DNA of 64,000 nucleotides, taken from Oscillatoriales cyanobacterium (GTDB lineage: Bacteria; Cyanobacteriota; Cyanobacteriia; Cyanobacteriales; Laspinemataceae). Below are positions 1 through 8,218 of this stretch, one piece after another. The position numbers were made by a program, and so were the translations under genes. The notes under the pieces are model-generated. The model was not told the origin of the DNA. It saw nothing but the letters and a program-made list of their open reading frames with translations, and made no database searches. The stretch is from NCBI GenBank assembly GCA_011390955.1, contig JAABRM010000011.1, positions 116,400 through 180,399 on the forward strand, given 5' to 3'. The stretch's first letter is position 1; each line of letters opens with the position of its first letter.

Positions 1-1
1 A

Positions 2-499
2 GCCGAGATTGACTCCTACCTCGACAGCGACGAATATCAGACCGCTTACGGCGAGAACATCGTCCCCTACTATCGAGGCTACAAGACCCAAGCGGGACGG
101 AATATGGTTGGATTTACTCATCTGTTTGCCGTTCTGCGCGGCGCTTCCAGCAGCGACCTGAAAGGCAGTCTCTCTGGTAAATCTCCCGTGCTGAACAAGT
201 ACGCGATTCAGGAGATTCCTTTACCCGTGATTCCTCCTTCCGGTGGTGCGGTTGGCGATGGTTGGTCATTCCAAGATACTTCCGTCGGTTCCCAAGCCCG
301 GTTAGGTGCTGGTGCGGGAGAAGAAGGCAAGGTCTTCCGCATTGAGGTGACTGGCTATGGTTCTCCGGGCAAGGTAAATCGGGTGTCTAAGTTCCGTCGG
401 AGCAACCAGGTTTATTTTGTGCCCTTTAATCAGCTATCCCAAGCATACCAACGAATTCACAAACAAGGCGGCGTAATTTCTAGTATTACCCCTGTTTAG
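2..499 (+). CDS. Phycoerythrin-associated rod linker, C-terminal part (CpeC/D/E type)
   Basis: The gene is cut by the window start; the open frame enters at base 2 and stops at 499. The first residues match the end of a Pfam phycobilisome linker domain (a YRGYKTQAGRNMVGF stretch, then FAVLRGASSSD). The last ~55 residues form a CpcD-type capping domain (FRIEVTGYGSPGKVNRV ... VYFVPFNQLSQAYQRI). Such linkers sit in the central cavity of phycoerythrin hexamers and order them in phycobilisome rods. The following genes are cpeS, cpeT and cpeR, so by comparison with the Fremyella cpeCDESTR operon this would be the last linker, CpeE. The diagnostic N-terminus is missing, so CpeC or CpeD cannot be excluded. 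Confidence 0.9.
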   Translation, partial: AEIDSYLDSDEYQTAYGENIVPYYRGYKTQAGRNMVGFTHLFAVLRGASSSDLKGSLSGKSPVLNKYAIQEIPLPVIPPSGGAVGDGWSFQDTSVGSQARLGAGAGEEGKVFRIEVTGYGSPGKVNRVSKFRRSNQVYFVPFNQLSQAYQRIHKQGGVISSITPV

Positions 500-645
500 A
501 ATTGTGGATTTAGATTGAAGATGATGGTTGGCTTGTTGCCTGACAATATCCAATTTTCATCTTCATTTCTTTCAGATTTTTTTTCACCGGCCATACTCTC
601 AACGGTCAAATCAATTTAACCAGCACCGGGACTATCAATTCTGTT

Positions 646-1182
646 ATGGATATTACTAAATTTGTCAATCTGTCTCTGGGTCGTTGGCGATCGCAGCGCA
701 GTGCCCACCATCTAGCTTTCAGTCACTTTGAAGCCGTCACATCCACCATTGATATTGTTCCCTTAAACCCAGAAGATGCCGATGTGGTTAACCTCTGTAA
801 ATCCTATGACATCGATCCCACAATGGCCTGTAACCCTTTTCGCATGAGTTGGGCTGGAGAGTCGGATTGGGATGACGATGAAACTTTTGAGGGAACCACT
901 ATTTTAGTCCCAATTCCCGATCCAGAAAATCCCAAAGCAGGCAGGTTGTTGCGCGATCGCGGATATGCAGAAACAATTCCGTCCGTGGGTCAATATTACT
1001 TCAACGACGATGATAACTTTGTTCTCTTAACAGCTTATGACCGAGCTACCGCTGAAGAAAAAATTTGGTTTGTTAATCCTAATTTTCGCCTGCGAGTTTC
1101 CCTAATTAAAACCAGTGAAGGAACGGGAGTAGTTACCGCCTCTTTTTCCTCAGAAATTCGCGATTTATCTGCCAAGGATTAA
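646..1182 (+). CDS. cpeS: Phycoerythrobilin:phycoerythrin lyase, CpeS/CpcS family
   Basis: A 178-aa protein of the lipocalin-fold CpcS/CpeS lyase family. Family signatures seen are the N-terminal GRWRSQRSAHHLAF, the mid DPTMACNPFRMSWAGES, the RLLRDRGYAE segment and the late IWFVNPNFRLRVS strand. CpeS-type lyases attach phycoerythrobilin to the Cys-82 position of phycobiliprotein subunits, in Fremyella to CpeB. It lies 146 bp after the linker and 176 bp before cpeT on the same strand, which is the gene order of cpeCDESTR. The cpeS-cpeT gap contains a decayed MITE, so co-transcription is likely but not certain. Confidence 0.9.
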   Translation: MDITKFVNLSLGRWRSQRSAHHLAFSHFEAVTSTIDIVPLNPEDADVVNLCKSYDIDPTMACNPFRMSWAGESDWDDDETFEGTTILVPIPDPENPKAGRLLRDRGYAETIPSVGQYYFNDDDNFVLLTAYDRATAEEKIWFVNPNFRLRVSLIKTSEGTGVVTASFSSEIRDLSAKD

Positions 1183-1222
1183 GCAGGATTTCGCTATATA
1201 TAATAACATATAATAACATATA

Positions 1223-1300
1223 AGTAGGCGTGCATAAATAAAAAATTCAACACAGACCTCATTAGATGCAAAAGCTGTCATTCCCGCGAATGCGGGAATC
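1223..1300. repeat. Degenerate copy of the TA-flanked MITE
   Basis: Begins with TA then AGTAGGCGTGCATAAATAA and continues through the CTGTCATTCCCGCGAATGCG core shared with the intact copies at 4655, 7951 and 22390. The opposite terminal repeat (GTGCAATTAATTATG...CCTACT) is not recognisable, so the copy is truncated or decayed. It occupies the cpeS-cpeT gap. Confidence 0.6.
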
Positions 1301-1358
1301 CACGAACAACTCGTAACTAACTAAGAAACCGCGATAAATTTTATCACTATTATATATA

Positions 1359-1952
1359 ATGGCAGAAAATTTAATGCTCACCCTAGCTCACTGGATGGCT
1401 GGAGAGTTTAGCAATCAAAAACAAGCATTTGCCGATTCTCAAAATTACGCTCACATCCGCGTTTTTTTCCGTCCTTTACCCAGGGAATTTTTTGACGGCA
1501 TTGGCTTTTATTCCGAGCAAGTTTACAACCATGACCTCTGGACTCCTTACCGCCAAGGAGTGCATCGATTTGTGCTCCAGGGAGAGGAGATATATGTAGA
1601 AAACTATGGACTTAAAGATCGGATCGTGTATGCGGGGGCCGCACGAGAACCGGCAATCTTAAAAACCATTACTCACGATTCTATTGAACGGCGCTACAAC
1701 TGTTCGATGGTGTTTAAACGAGAGGGCAATTTATTTCGCGGTCGAGTAGAAGGGAATTGTTGTTTGATTCCTAAATATGGCAAACAAACTTATCTGGTAA
1801 GTGATGTGGAATTGACCGAAACCACCTTTTTCAGTTTAGACCGGGGGCTGGATGTGAACACCCACGAACAGGTGTGGGGTTCTAAATCAGGCCCGCTAAA
1901 ATTTGAAAAATGCCAAAGTTTTGCAGCGGAAGTCCCCCAGATTATGCCTTGA
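1359..1952 (+). CDS. cpeT: Phycoerythrobilin lyase CpeT (CpcT/CpeT family)
   Basis: A 197-aa CpcT/CpeT family protein. Visible family hallmarks are the start LTLAHWMAGEFSNQKQAF, the IRVFFRPLP strand, SEQVYNHDLWTPYRQGVHRF, and GCxL-like and LDRGLDVNTHEQVWG segments near the C-terminus. CpeT is known to attach phycoerythrobilin to Cys-165 of CpeB, which corresponds to Cys-167 in the CpeB encoded here. Position between cpeS and cpeR supports CpeT rather than the phycocyanin paralogue CpcT. A strong stem-loop begins five bases after the stop. Confidence 0.92.
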   Translation: MAENLMLTLAHWMAGEFSNQKQAFADSQNYAHIRVFFRPLPREFFDGIGFYSEQVYNHDLWTPYRQGVHRFVLQGEEIYVENYGLKDRIVYAGAAREPAILKTITHDSIERRYNCSMVFKREGNLFRGRVEGNCCLIPKYGKQTYLVSDVELTETTFFSLDRGLDVNTHEQVWGSKSGPLKFEKCQSFAAEVPQIMP

Positions 1953-1956
1953 ACCG

Positions 1957-1996
1957 TAGGGACCAAAGCATTGCGCCCGCAATGCTTTGGTCCCTA
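1957..1996. terminator. Strong stem-loop between cpeT and cpeR
   Basis: A 19-bp perfect inverted repeat (TAGGGACCAAAGCATTGCG and its complement) around a two-base loop. There is no T-tract, so it may be a REP-like palindrome, an mRNA-stabilising hairpin or an attenuator rather than an intrinsic terminator. Its core GCATTGCG...CGCAATGC recurs at 13.8 kb, 17.0 kb and 62.8 kb. Confidence 0.6.
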
Positions 1997-2012
1997 AGCA
2001 ATGCTATGGAAC

Positions 2013-2100
2013 AGGACTTACGCATAAACGCTATTGGTAGGGTGTTGTTCCGAGCGGTAACGCACCAAGACCCCAGATATAGATTCGTTGCGTAAGTCCT
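2013..2100. repeat. 88-bp palindromic MITE, copy 1
   Basis: Bounded by perfect 12-bp terminal inverted repeats AGGACTTACGCA / TGCGTAAGTCCT. A second copy of identical length with the same ends lies at 11927-12014. No coding capacity, so it depends on a transposase elsewhere. It separates cpeT from cpeR. Confidence 0.75.
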
Positions 2101-2128
2101 ATGGAAAAAACGAAATCAACGATTTGAT

Positions 2129-2434
2129 ATGCTTCCTCCAGTTGCCGAGAAAAAAATGCAAGCTTGGATTCGCAGCCGTCACCTAATTTGCTCCGGCAAC
2201 TTTTTCATTTTTGAAAGTTTAGATTATTCAGCCGTTGAGCGATTTGAATGTTGCGTCACCAGTCTGGGTGGTACTTTAATTTCTGTTGAACCCATGAAGC
2301 GAGTTTGGATCGGAACTCACCGACAAATTATCCTTTATCAAGCGAAAGCTAGTTTACATACTCCGCACCATGAATTGAGACAATATTGGTTTAAATACGG
2401 TAGTTTAAGCACCCGATTTGATGAAACTCCTTAA
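2129..2434 (+). CDS. cpeR: Phycoerythrin operon activator CpeR
   Basis: A 101-aa protein. As I recall Fremyella CpeR, the family resemblance is strong: start LPPVAEKKMQAWIRSRHLIC, then GTLISVEPMKRVWIGTHRQI, then ASLHTPHHELRQYW. CpeR is required in green light for expression of cpeBA. Gene order linker-cpeS-cpeT-cpeR fits the cpeCDESTR operon, but here a 19-bp stem-loop and an 88-bp MITE lie in the 176-bp gap before it, which may change its level or give it its own promoter. Its expected target, cpeBA, is 7 kb downstream on the other strand. Confidence 0.85.
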   Translation: MLPPVAEKKMQAWIRSRHLICSGNFFIFESLDYSAVERFECCVTSLGGTLISVEPMKRVWIGTHRQIILYQAKASLHTPHHELRQYWFKYGSLSTRFDETP

Positions 2435-2524
2435 GGTTTTGCGGTGATATGTAGGGATAATATGTAGGTTGGGTTGAGGTCACGAAACCCAACCTAATAT
2501 TTCTATTATTTCGCCAACATGATT

Positions 2525-3118
2525 TTATAATTGGGCTAAAGCTCTTTGGCGATTTTGCTCAATTAAGGCTTCTAAAGATGCAGGGGAAACACAGCGACGT
2601 TCAGAACAGTAAGTCATTAAGTTTACCCCGTTAACCATTTTCACGGTACTGACTCGCACCCGAAAATTATCGGTGATAAACCAACATCTTTCCTGCCCTT
2701 GATTGCGTTCATATTCTGTTTCAATAGTCATAACTCCATCATCGGCAAATTGGTAAACTCCGACCACCGGAATTCCTTCTACATAACCTCGGTTCCGCAA
2801 AAATTTACCCAACCGAGGATTCTGGGGGTTGGGAATGTCTACTAGGATCGCTTCATAGTTAGGATCGGGGTCTTTTTCGCTTAAATTTCCCTGCCACTGG
2901 AAACTCGCACCACCACTGACTAATTTAGGGTCAGTGCCTTGTTCTTGACAAACTTGGAGCACTTTGGGATCGTCTCTGTGCAAAACTTTGATAATTAGAT
3001 TGGATTCCCCGGACTCGTCTCCTGCTGAGTCAAAACGATGGACGCTGCGTTGAGAAAACCAGACTCCTTCGCTTTTGCCAAAGAATTCCATCATGGTCAT
3101 GGGCGGTTTCAGTAACAT
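2525..3118 (-). CDS. CpcS/CpeU-family phycobiliprotein lyase
   Basis: A 197-aa CpcS-family protein, divergent from the cpeS at 646. It shows MMEFFGKSEGVWFSQRSVHRF, the DPKVLQVCQEQGTDPKLVSGG segment, GKFLRNRGYVEGIPVVGVYQF and CWFITDNFRVRVSTVK. These lyases bind a bilin in a lipocalin-like barrel and transfer it to subunit cysteines. In a phycoerythrin locus the candidate is CpeU, proposed for Cys-139 of CpeA, but a CpcS/CpcU role on phycocyanin or allophycocyanin Cys-82 is equally compatible with what can be seen. Several in-frame ATGs near the N-terminus (codons 7, 9, 10) leave the start open; the longest form is given. Confidence 0.8.
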   Translation of the reverse strand: MLLKPPMTMMEFFGKSEGVWFSQRSVHRFDSAGDESGESNLIIKVLHRDDPKVLQVCQEQGTDPKLVSGGASFQWQGNLSEKDPDPNYEAILVDIPNPQNPRLGKFLRNRGYVEGIPVVGVYQFADDGVMTIETEYERNQGQERCWFITDNFRVRVSTVKMVNGVNLMTYCSERRCVSPASLEALIEQNRQRALAQL

Positions 3119-3251
3119 TTAACGTTTAACCTCGGCTGTTGAATTCATCAAACTTAACAAAATTAATCAAGAAAAATTAACCAGAATCTAATTTATGGCT
3201 GATTAAATTTTAAGATAAAACAAATTGGTATTGTATTCATCTATTTTTTGT

Positions 3252-4079
3252 ATGAGTTTTCTGGTTACTCGGTTGAGCTTTGATTGCTATTCTGCTGATG
3301 AGATCCAAGCAGGGGTGCGAAACGGTAAAAGTTTGGCAAGTCTGAATTTGCCGGAGATAAATTTGGCGGAAATGGATTTAGCGGGAGCTAATTTCCAGGA
3401 GTCTGTGCTGATTGGGGCTGATTTAAGCCAAACGAATCTCCGGGGTGCGAATCTTCAAGGGGCTGATTTGCGCCGAGCTAGTCTTCGGGGTGCGAATCTT
3501 CAAGGGGCAAATTTACAGGGGAGTTATTTGTATCGGGCTGAGTTACAAGGTTGTGATTTGAGTGGCGCGATGCTTGAGGGGGCCAAGCTGCAATTAGCTT
3601 TGTATGATTCCCAGACGATTTGGCCCGAAGGTTATGATTATCGCAATTCGGGGGCTGTGGGTCCAAAGGCGAATTTAAATGGGGCTTATTTGAATACGGC
3701 GAATCTCCGAGGGGCTGATTTGCAAGGGGCGAACCTGCGAGGGGCTTATTTGAGTGGGGTCGATCTGACGGGAGCGAATTTGGCAGGGGCGGCTTTAAGT
3801 GGGGCGAATTTGCAACGAGCATCCCTGACTGGCGCTTATTTACGCAATGCGCGATTGGTTGGGGTGGAGTTGCAGTTTGCGGATCTGCGCGGGGCCGATT
3901 TGACTGGCGCAAGTTTGGAGCAAATTCAGCATCTTGAGGGGGCAGATTTTAGCTCTGTTCAAGGTTTAAGTGATTCGGATCGGGCTTATTTATGCAGTCG
4001 GTCTAGTCAAGAGTTGGGGACTTGGAATCCGTTTACACGGTCTAATACTGCCCAAAGTCTTGGTTGTTCTTTTGGTTGA
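3252..4079 (+). CDS. Pentapeptide-repeat protein
   Basis: About 275 aa, mostly A(D/N)LxG-type pentapeptides in two blocks (about residues 40-115 and 145-215) that should fold as right-handed quadrilateral beta-helices. The blocks are separated by a short insert containing QTIWPEGYDYRNSGAVGP, common in cyanobacterial pentapeptide proteins. An upstream TTG at 3225 would add nine residues; the ATG at 3252 is preferred. Only the short gap with the divergent CpcS-like lyase separates them, which may mean a shared control region. Function is unknown. Confidence 0.8.
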   Translation: MSFLVTRLSFDCYSADEIQAGVRNGKSLASLNLPEINLAEMDLAGANFQESVLIGADLSQTNLRGANLQGADLRRASLRGANLQGANLQGSYLYRAELQGCDLSGAMLEGAKLQLALYDSQTIWPEGYDYRNSGAVGPKANLNGAYLNTANLRGADLQGANLRGAYLSGVDLTGANLAGAALSGANLQRASLTGAYLRNARLVGVELQFADLRGADLTGASLEQIQHLEGADFSSVQGLSDSDRAYLCSRSSQELGTWNPFTRSNTAQSLGCSFG

Positions 4080-4290
4080 TGAAAATTAAGCCACTTTCGG
4101 CACAAAGAACGCAGAGATTTAATTTCTTTTATGTTTTTTGTGTCGCAAGTGGTTTTTTCTTTTTGATGGCGATCGCACCATAATCTGAGTCAGAATTGCA
4201 CCACAGAAGACGGACACAGAGAAAGTTAATTGTTTTATGGCGGGCAAAATTTTGCTATAAAATATGAGAAAATCAATCTGGTGAAAAATT

Positions 4291-4551
4291 ATGCTACATA
4301 CATTTGAGGCTGTCCTGAAAGGCAATAGGTTAGAGTGGACGAACGATGGTCCCCAAGAGAGCGATCGCCCATTAAAAGTTTATGTCACTTTATTAGACGA
4401 GTCAAATTTAAGTTCAGAAGAACGACGGCAGCAACTAGCTGAACTCTTGGGAAAAGTAGCAGCTACCAATGCTTTTGCTAATATTGAAAATCCGGTGGAA
4501 TGGCAGAGAGAGTTACGGCAGGATCGTTCACTTCCAGGTAGAGAGGAATGA
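4291..4551 (+). CDS. VapB-like antitoxin
   Basis: An 86-aa protein starting MLHTFEAVLKGNRLEW, the beta-strand-rich start typical of short cyanobacterial antitoxins, with an acidic/basic helical C-terminus (SSEERRQQLAELLGKVAA). Its stop overlaps the start of the next frame by four bases (ATGA), the usual translational coupling in toxin-antitoxin pairs. The partner is a PIN-domain gene broken by a MITE, so this antitoxin is probably now an orphan. Assignment is from context and size. Confidence 0.65.
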   Translation: MLHTFEAVLKGNRLEWTNDGPQESDRPLKVYVTLLDESNLSSEERRQQLAELLGKVAATNAFANIENPVEWQRELRQDRSLPGREE

Positions 4552-5066
4552 TGCTGATTGATAGCAATATTATTATCTACGCTTCTCAAGTAGAATACCC
4601 TCAGATCGGACAATTTATCCGCGAACATGACATAGCAGTATCGGCAGTGAGCTAAGTAGGTGAACATAATTAATTGCACTTTTCCTTCCCCGCCGATAGG
4701 CTGTGGATTCCCGTCGGAGTTTACCCCCGCGAATGCGTGGGGCGGGAATGACAGTTTTTCTCCCGATCTGGTCTGTGGTGCATTTATTTCTGCCAGTCTA
4801 CTTATGTGGAAGTGCTGGGCTATCATCGACTTACTGAAGAGTCTCGCCTATTCTTGGAGGAATTCTTCCGCATTGTTGAAGTTTTACCGATTTCCCAAAC
4901 GGTACTCGATCGAGCAGTGACACTGCGACAAATCAGGAGAATGTCCCTTGGGGATGCTATTATTGCGGCGACAGCGTTGGTATATGATAGAACATTGGTG
5001 ACACGAAATATAGAAGATTTCCAATGGATTACTGAATTATCAATCCTTAACCCATTTGAATTTTAA
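4548..5066 (+). pseudogene. PIN-domain (VapC-like) toxin gene split by a MITE
   Basis: The 5' part (4548-4654) reads MMLIDSNIIIYASQVEYPQ..., with the first PIN acidic residue in LIDSN, and stops at TAA at the insertion. The 3' part (from 4805) continues VEVLGYHRLTEESR ... LGDAIIAATALVYDRTLVTRN, the C-terminal half of a PIN domain with its conserved D. Deleting 4655-4804 (148-bp element plus one TA) rejoins both halves in frame as VSAVSYVEVLGY, a normal VapC sequence. The toxin is therefore almost certainly inactivated, and recently, because no other lesion is visible. Confidence 0.88.
4655..4802. mobile_element. 148-bp MITE with TA target duplication, inside vapC
   Basis: Starts AGTAGGTGAACATAATTAAT and ends GGCAGAAATAAATGCAC-like in reverse complement, giving imperfect ~27-bp terminal inverted repeats, and is flanked by TA on both sides. 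A TA duplication is typical of IS630/Tc1-mariner-related MITEs. Inner part carries a second hairpin (ATTCCCG...CGGGAAT). Related copies: 7951-8100, 22390-22540 and a remnant at 1223. Confidence 0.85.
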
Positions 5067-5333
5067 GGAAAGTGAGAAAGCGATCGCACTTAGGATGAAG
5101 ATGGGCGATCGCACTTGTAAGGGCGAAGTATTTCGGTAAATAAGTTATTAGTTTAAACCCAATATTTTCAGCCGAAATGCTTCGCCCCTACAGGGGATAA
5201 TGAATCAGAATTGCACCACAAAGGCACAAAGAACACAAAGGAACAAAGGCACAAAGAACACAGGAAAATAATTTCCTTTGTGTCCTCTGTGTCTCTGTGG
5301 TTTCCTATTTATTTTAGGGGTTGGTCGCCGATC
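5067..5333. repeat. Non-coding gap with hairpin and CACAAAG-type repeats
   Basis: 267 bp without a credible gene. It holds a GGGCGAAGTATTTCGG...CCGAAATGCTTCGCCC inverted repeat (about 5118-5190) and low-complexity AAGGCACAAAGAACACAAAG repeats with their approximate complement up to 5305, like a decayed copy at about 4100-4215. Confidence 0.5.
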
Positions 5334-6599
5334 TTAACTAATCGCTTTGGCTCTAATTAAATCATCGGCATCATGGGCGGCAATTTCTCGACCTGTGGCA
5401 TCTCCTAACTGTTCTAATGCTAATAAACTAGCATATTTTAAATCAAAAATTTGACTGGTTAAGGCATCTTTTAATAACGGAATTGCCCGCTCATCGCCCA
5501 AATTTCCTAGGGCAATAGCCGCCCCTGCCCTGGATTTTTGAAATTGAGGGGAAGTATTATGTAAAGCCTCGACTAATAAATCATAAGCGGGAGCATATTT
5601 GAGCCAGCCTAATAGTTTGACTACATGATAATGGGCACCATAGTCGTTATGAGCTTCTTTTTCCCAACTGTTTAAAAGGGCTGGTGGTACTTCCGCTTGC
5701 GGTTCCCATTCTAACAGGGTTTTACTGGCAAGATAACAGCGGCCAAAATCCGTATGATAAAGTTCGCCGATCGCGAAATCTAAACTGGGTTTTTGGTCGT
5801 ACTCGTGAACCAATTCTAAATCATTGGGATGATCCAGAATCACCCGATCTAAATGGGGTTCTATATCAATAAATTTGATTTTTTCCGCTTTAATTGCGGC
5901 AGTGGCTAACAGGCGAATTCCGCGCAAGCGAAAGACGAGCGAAACGGGGCAGCGAGAAATTTCTGGGATGGCTCGATCATAGGCGGCATCAATTAAATCT
6001 TGGATGGCAGCACGGCGGGCATTGACATTAGAATGTTGCAGAAATTCAACTACTTGGCCTATTTGACTATAGTCCCCTGTCAAACGACAAATAGATGCGA
6101 TCGCGGCACTGGCGATCGGTTCATCATCCGCCTCCACAAACTTTTTAATTTCCCCTACAGCCGGGGGGTAATTAAGTTTAGCCAAAGTTTGAATAATCGT
6201 GCGATAACTTTGATTTGGTCGCTCTAATAATTGGGTGATTTCTGTTAAAATTTGTTCGTCTGCCGTGCCAATTTCCCCGATCGCCCACACGGCATTTTCC
6301 ACCGTATAACAATCTTCATCGTCCAAGCAGGGGCGAATCACAGGTAAAGCCTGTTTAGCTTGCAACCGCCCTAAACTTTCCAAAGCCTTGCGTCTGGTAA
6401 TCCGGTCATAGAGTTCCGTCGCCGGATTTTCCACAACTTTAATTAAGGCATTAATGGAGCGTTCTGTGGGAAAATTAATCAAGTGAGCCACCGCAACGTA
6501 ATGTTCTGTCGGGGCGGCAAGCTGTTCCTTTGGGGTACAGAGAAGGGCGATCGCCCGATCTTCAGTCAACCCAAACATATTAAAAAAACGTTTATCCAT
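5334..6599 (-). CDS. cpeY: Phycoerythrobilin lyase subunit CpeY (HEAT/PBS-lyase repeats)
   Basis: A 421-aa protein made of HEAT-like bilin-lyase repeats of the CpcE/CpcF type (LESLGRLQAKQALPVIRPCL, AVWAIGEIGTADE, IALGNLGDERAIPLLKDAL). N-terminus MDKRFFNMFGLTEDRAIALL and length match CpeY. CpeY, helped by CpeZ, attaches phycoerythrobilin to Cys-82 of CpeA. In Fremyella the genes are cpeBAYZ; here cpeY is on the same strand as cpeB, cpeA and cpeZ but separated from them by the oppositely oriented cpeF and by a MITE, so it probably has its own promoter. Confidence 0.88.
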   Translation of the reverse strand: MDKRFFNMFGLTEDRAIALLCTPKEQLAAPTEHYVAVAHLINFPTERSINALIKVVENPATELYDRITRRKALESLGRLQAKQALPVIRPCLDDEDCYTVENAVWAIGEIGTADEQILTEITQLLERPNQSYRTIIQTLAKLNYPPAVGEIKKFVEADDEPIASAAIASICRLTGDYSQIGQVVEFLQHSNVNARRAAIQDLIDAAYDRAIPEISRCPVSLVFRLRGIRLLATAAIKAEKIKFIDIEPHLDRVILDHPNDLELVHEYDQKPSLDFAIGELYHTDFGRCYLASKTLLEWEPQAEVPPALLNSWEKEAHNDYGAHYHVVKLLGWLKYAPAYDLLVEALHNTSPQFQKSRAGAAIALGNLGDERAIPLLKDALTSQIFDLKYASLLALEQLGDATGREIAAHDADDLIRAKAIS

Positions 6600-6727
6600 C
6601 TTAATGCTCAGTTATTCATTACCACTTATTCCAATTTATCCGACATTGGTGACAATATCTGAGACAATTAAACGGAGACATAAACGTCACTCTAAACCAT
6701 CTAAAAAACCACAAGCAAATCACAAAT

Positions 6728-6979
6728 ATGTCCGATATGTCTGAAAATTCACCAGAAACCACCAATGACTCAAACCCAGTGACTCCTGAAGAACTGGCAG
6801 AAGTCATTAAAGAATTTGAGCAATATCGCCAACGCCTGATTTCTGACATGACCAATGCGGCTCAGAAGGCCAAACTCTCCAAATCTAAAATGATGACGAA
6901 ACTGGAGCCAGAACTGGCGCAAATTGATACAGCCCTAGAAAACTTACGGGCTCAGTACGCAGCGATCGCTGGCAATTAA
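6728..6979 (+). CDS. Small conserved-looking helical protein upstream of cpeF
   Basis: 83 aa. The first ~20 residues are polar and Ser/Thr/Pro-rich; residues 22-80 are predicted helical and coiled-coil-like (ELAEVIKEFEQYRQRLISDM, KMMTKLEPELAQIDTALENL). No known domain recognised. It precedes cpeF by 61 bp on the same strand, so it may be co-transcribed and act with the bilin lyase, but that is inference from position only. An alternative start is ATG at 6737. Confidence 0.65.
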   Translation: MSDMSENSPETTNDSNPVTPEELAEVIKEFEQYRQRLISDMTNAAQKAKLSKSKMMTKLEPELAQIDTALENLRAQYAAIAGN

Positions 6980-7040
6980 CCAGGAAATACATCGGAAATC
7001 TCTCGAATAATATCTTGAAAATCTTGCAGATCAATTCACC

Positions 7041-7934
7041 ATGACTAATCAGAGCCCCCTTTTGTCTATGTCTCCAGAGGAAGTCGATGAATTTCTAGCG
7101 GCAGCTAGATCGGATGTCGCCCAACAAGCTTTTGACTGTAGCGATCGCCAACGGCTGCATCGTATGGTGGAATGTATGGGGGATTCACGGGGCATGGTGC
7201 GGTTGGGGTTTGCGGATACATTGGGGAGAATTGGCTCCCCAGCCACCCCATTCTTACTGGACGCATTGCTCAACCACTCGAACCCCGTGGTGCGTCGGGC
7301 CAGCGCCAAAACCCTGACCCTAATTGCCGATCCAGAAACCGTTTCCCCTCTGGTTCATGCCCTGTTAAACGATGAAGATACGGTGGTCAAAGGTTCGGCG
7401 GTGGGGGCACTGGCGCGAATTGGCGAAGCGTCTGTCCAGGTTTTGCTGGATATTTTAGCATCCCCAGACCATCCCGAAAGTACCAAAGGTCATGCGGCTT
7501 GGGCATTAGCCTTTATTGGCATGGAAGCTAAAGACTATCTGTATCGAGAGATTAATTCTGATTCCGAGTCGGTGCGGACGGCAGTGGTGGGGGCGATCGC
7601 CAAAATTGCTCAAGAAGCAAAAGAACCACAAGCCTTTAATGTCCTCACCGATGCCCTCAATGATGCCTCAGAAACCGTCCGTTGTGAAGCCGCAGCGGTG
7701 TTGGGCAATTTAGCCCATAAACCAGCGGTTCCTTGTTTGGTGGAATTACTCCATCATCCCAGCAGCGAAACCCGCAAAGCCGCCGCTTTATCCTTGATGA
7801 AAATCAAAGACCAAAGCGCTTTAGCACCCTTACAAATTGCATATCAGCAAGAATCTGATGCCGCAATTCAGCCAATTATTAAACTAGCCATCACTCAGCT
7901 AGAAAGAGAATCTGAAGAAAGCGATTGGGACTGA
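7041..7934 (+). CDS. cpeF: Bilin lyase CpeF (MpeV-like HEAT-repeat protein)
   Basis: 297 aa of five or more HEAT/PBS-lyase repeats (FADTLGRIGSPATPFLLDAL, SAVGALARIGEASVQVLLDI, AVLGNLAHKPAVPCLVELL). N-terminal segment AFDCSDRQRLHRMVECMGDSRGM is characteristic of the family called CpeF, formerly MpeV. In Fremyella CpeF forms the doubly linked phycoerythrobilin at Cys-48/59 of CpeB, matching Cys-50 and Cys-61 of the CpeB encoded here. It lies between cpeY and cpeZ but on the opposite strand. A TA-flanked MITE sits 16 bp after its stop. Confidence 0.82.
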   Translation: MTNQSPLLSMSPEEVDEFLAAARSDVAQQAFDCSDRQRLHRMVECMGDSRGMVRLGFADTLGRIGSPATPFLLDALLNHSNPVVRRASAKTLTLIADPETVSPLVHALLNDEDTVVKGSAVGALARIGEASVQVLLDILASPDHPESTKGHAAWALAFIGMEAKDYLYREINSDSESVRTAVVGAIAKIAQEAKEPQAFNVLTDALNDASETVRCEAAAVLGNLAHKPAVPCLVELLHHPSSETRKAAALSLMKIKDQSALAPLQIAYQQESDAAIQPIIKLAITQLERESEESDWD

Positions 7935-7950
7935 CCCGCTGATTTATATA

Positions 7951-8100
7951 AGTAGACGGGCAGAAATAAATGCACCACAGAACCCATTAGAAAAAAACTG
8001 TCATTCCCGCCGATGGCGGCCTTCGCGGGGGTAAACTCCGACGGGAATCCAAAGCCTATCTGCGGGGAACGAAAAGTGCAATTAATTATGTTCACCTACT
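7951..8100. mobile_element. TA-flanked MITE, 150-bp copy
   Basis: Begins AGTAGACGGGCAGAAATAAA and ends ATTATGTTCACCTACT, with TA on both sides. It is in the opposite orientation to the copy in vapC (4655-4802), and both contain the internal ATTCCCG/CGGGAAT hairpin. It separates convergent cpeF and cpeZ and could act as a bidirectional terminator. Confidence 0.8.
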
Positions 8101-8218
8101 TACCAGACCAATTAGATAATTTCTTTGGCGAATGTAGGGGCAAGCGAATCGCCCCTACATTGAAATTTGATGGCGAATTTCGATCGCGAATTGTGATGGC
8201 GAATTTTAATCGCCGTTG

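Noticed and set aside
3478..3912. 144-aa frame on the - strand
   Set aside because: Shadow of the pentapeptide gene; the Pro/Asn-rich pattern mirrors its five-codon repeat.
4660..4920. 86-aa + strand frame inside the MITE and vapC 3' part
   Set aside because: Starts in the MITE and uses another frame than the PIN-domain continuation, which is clearly homologous.
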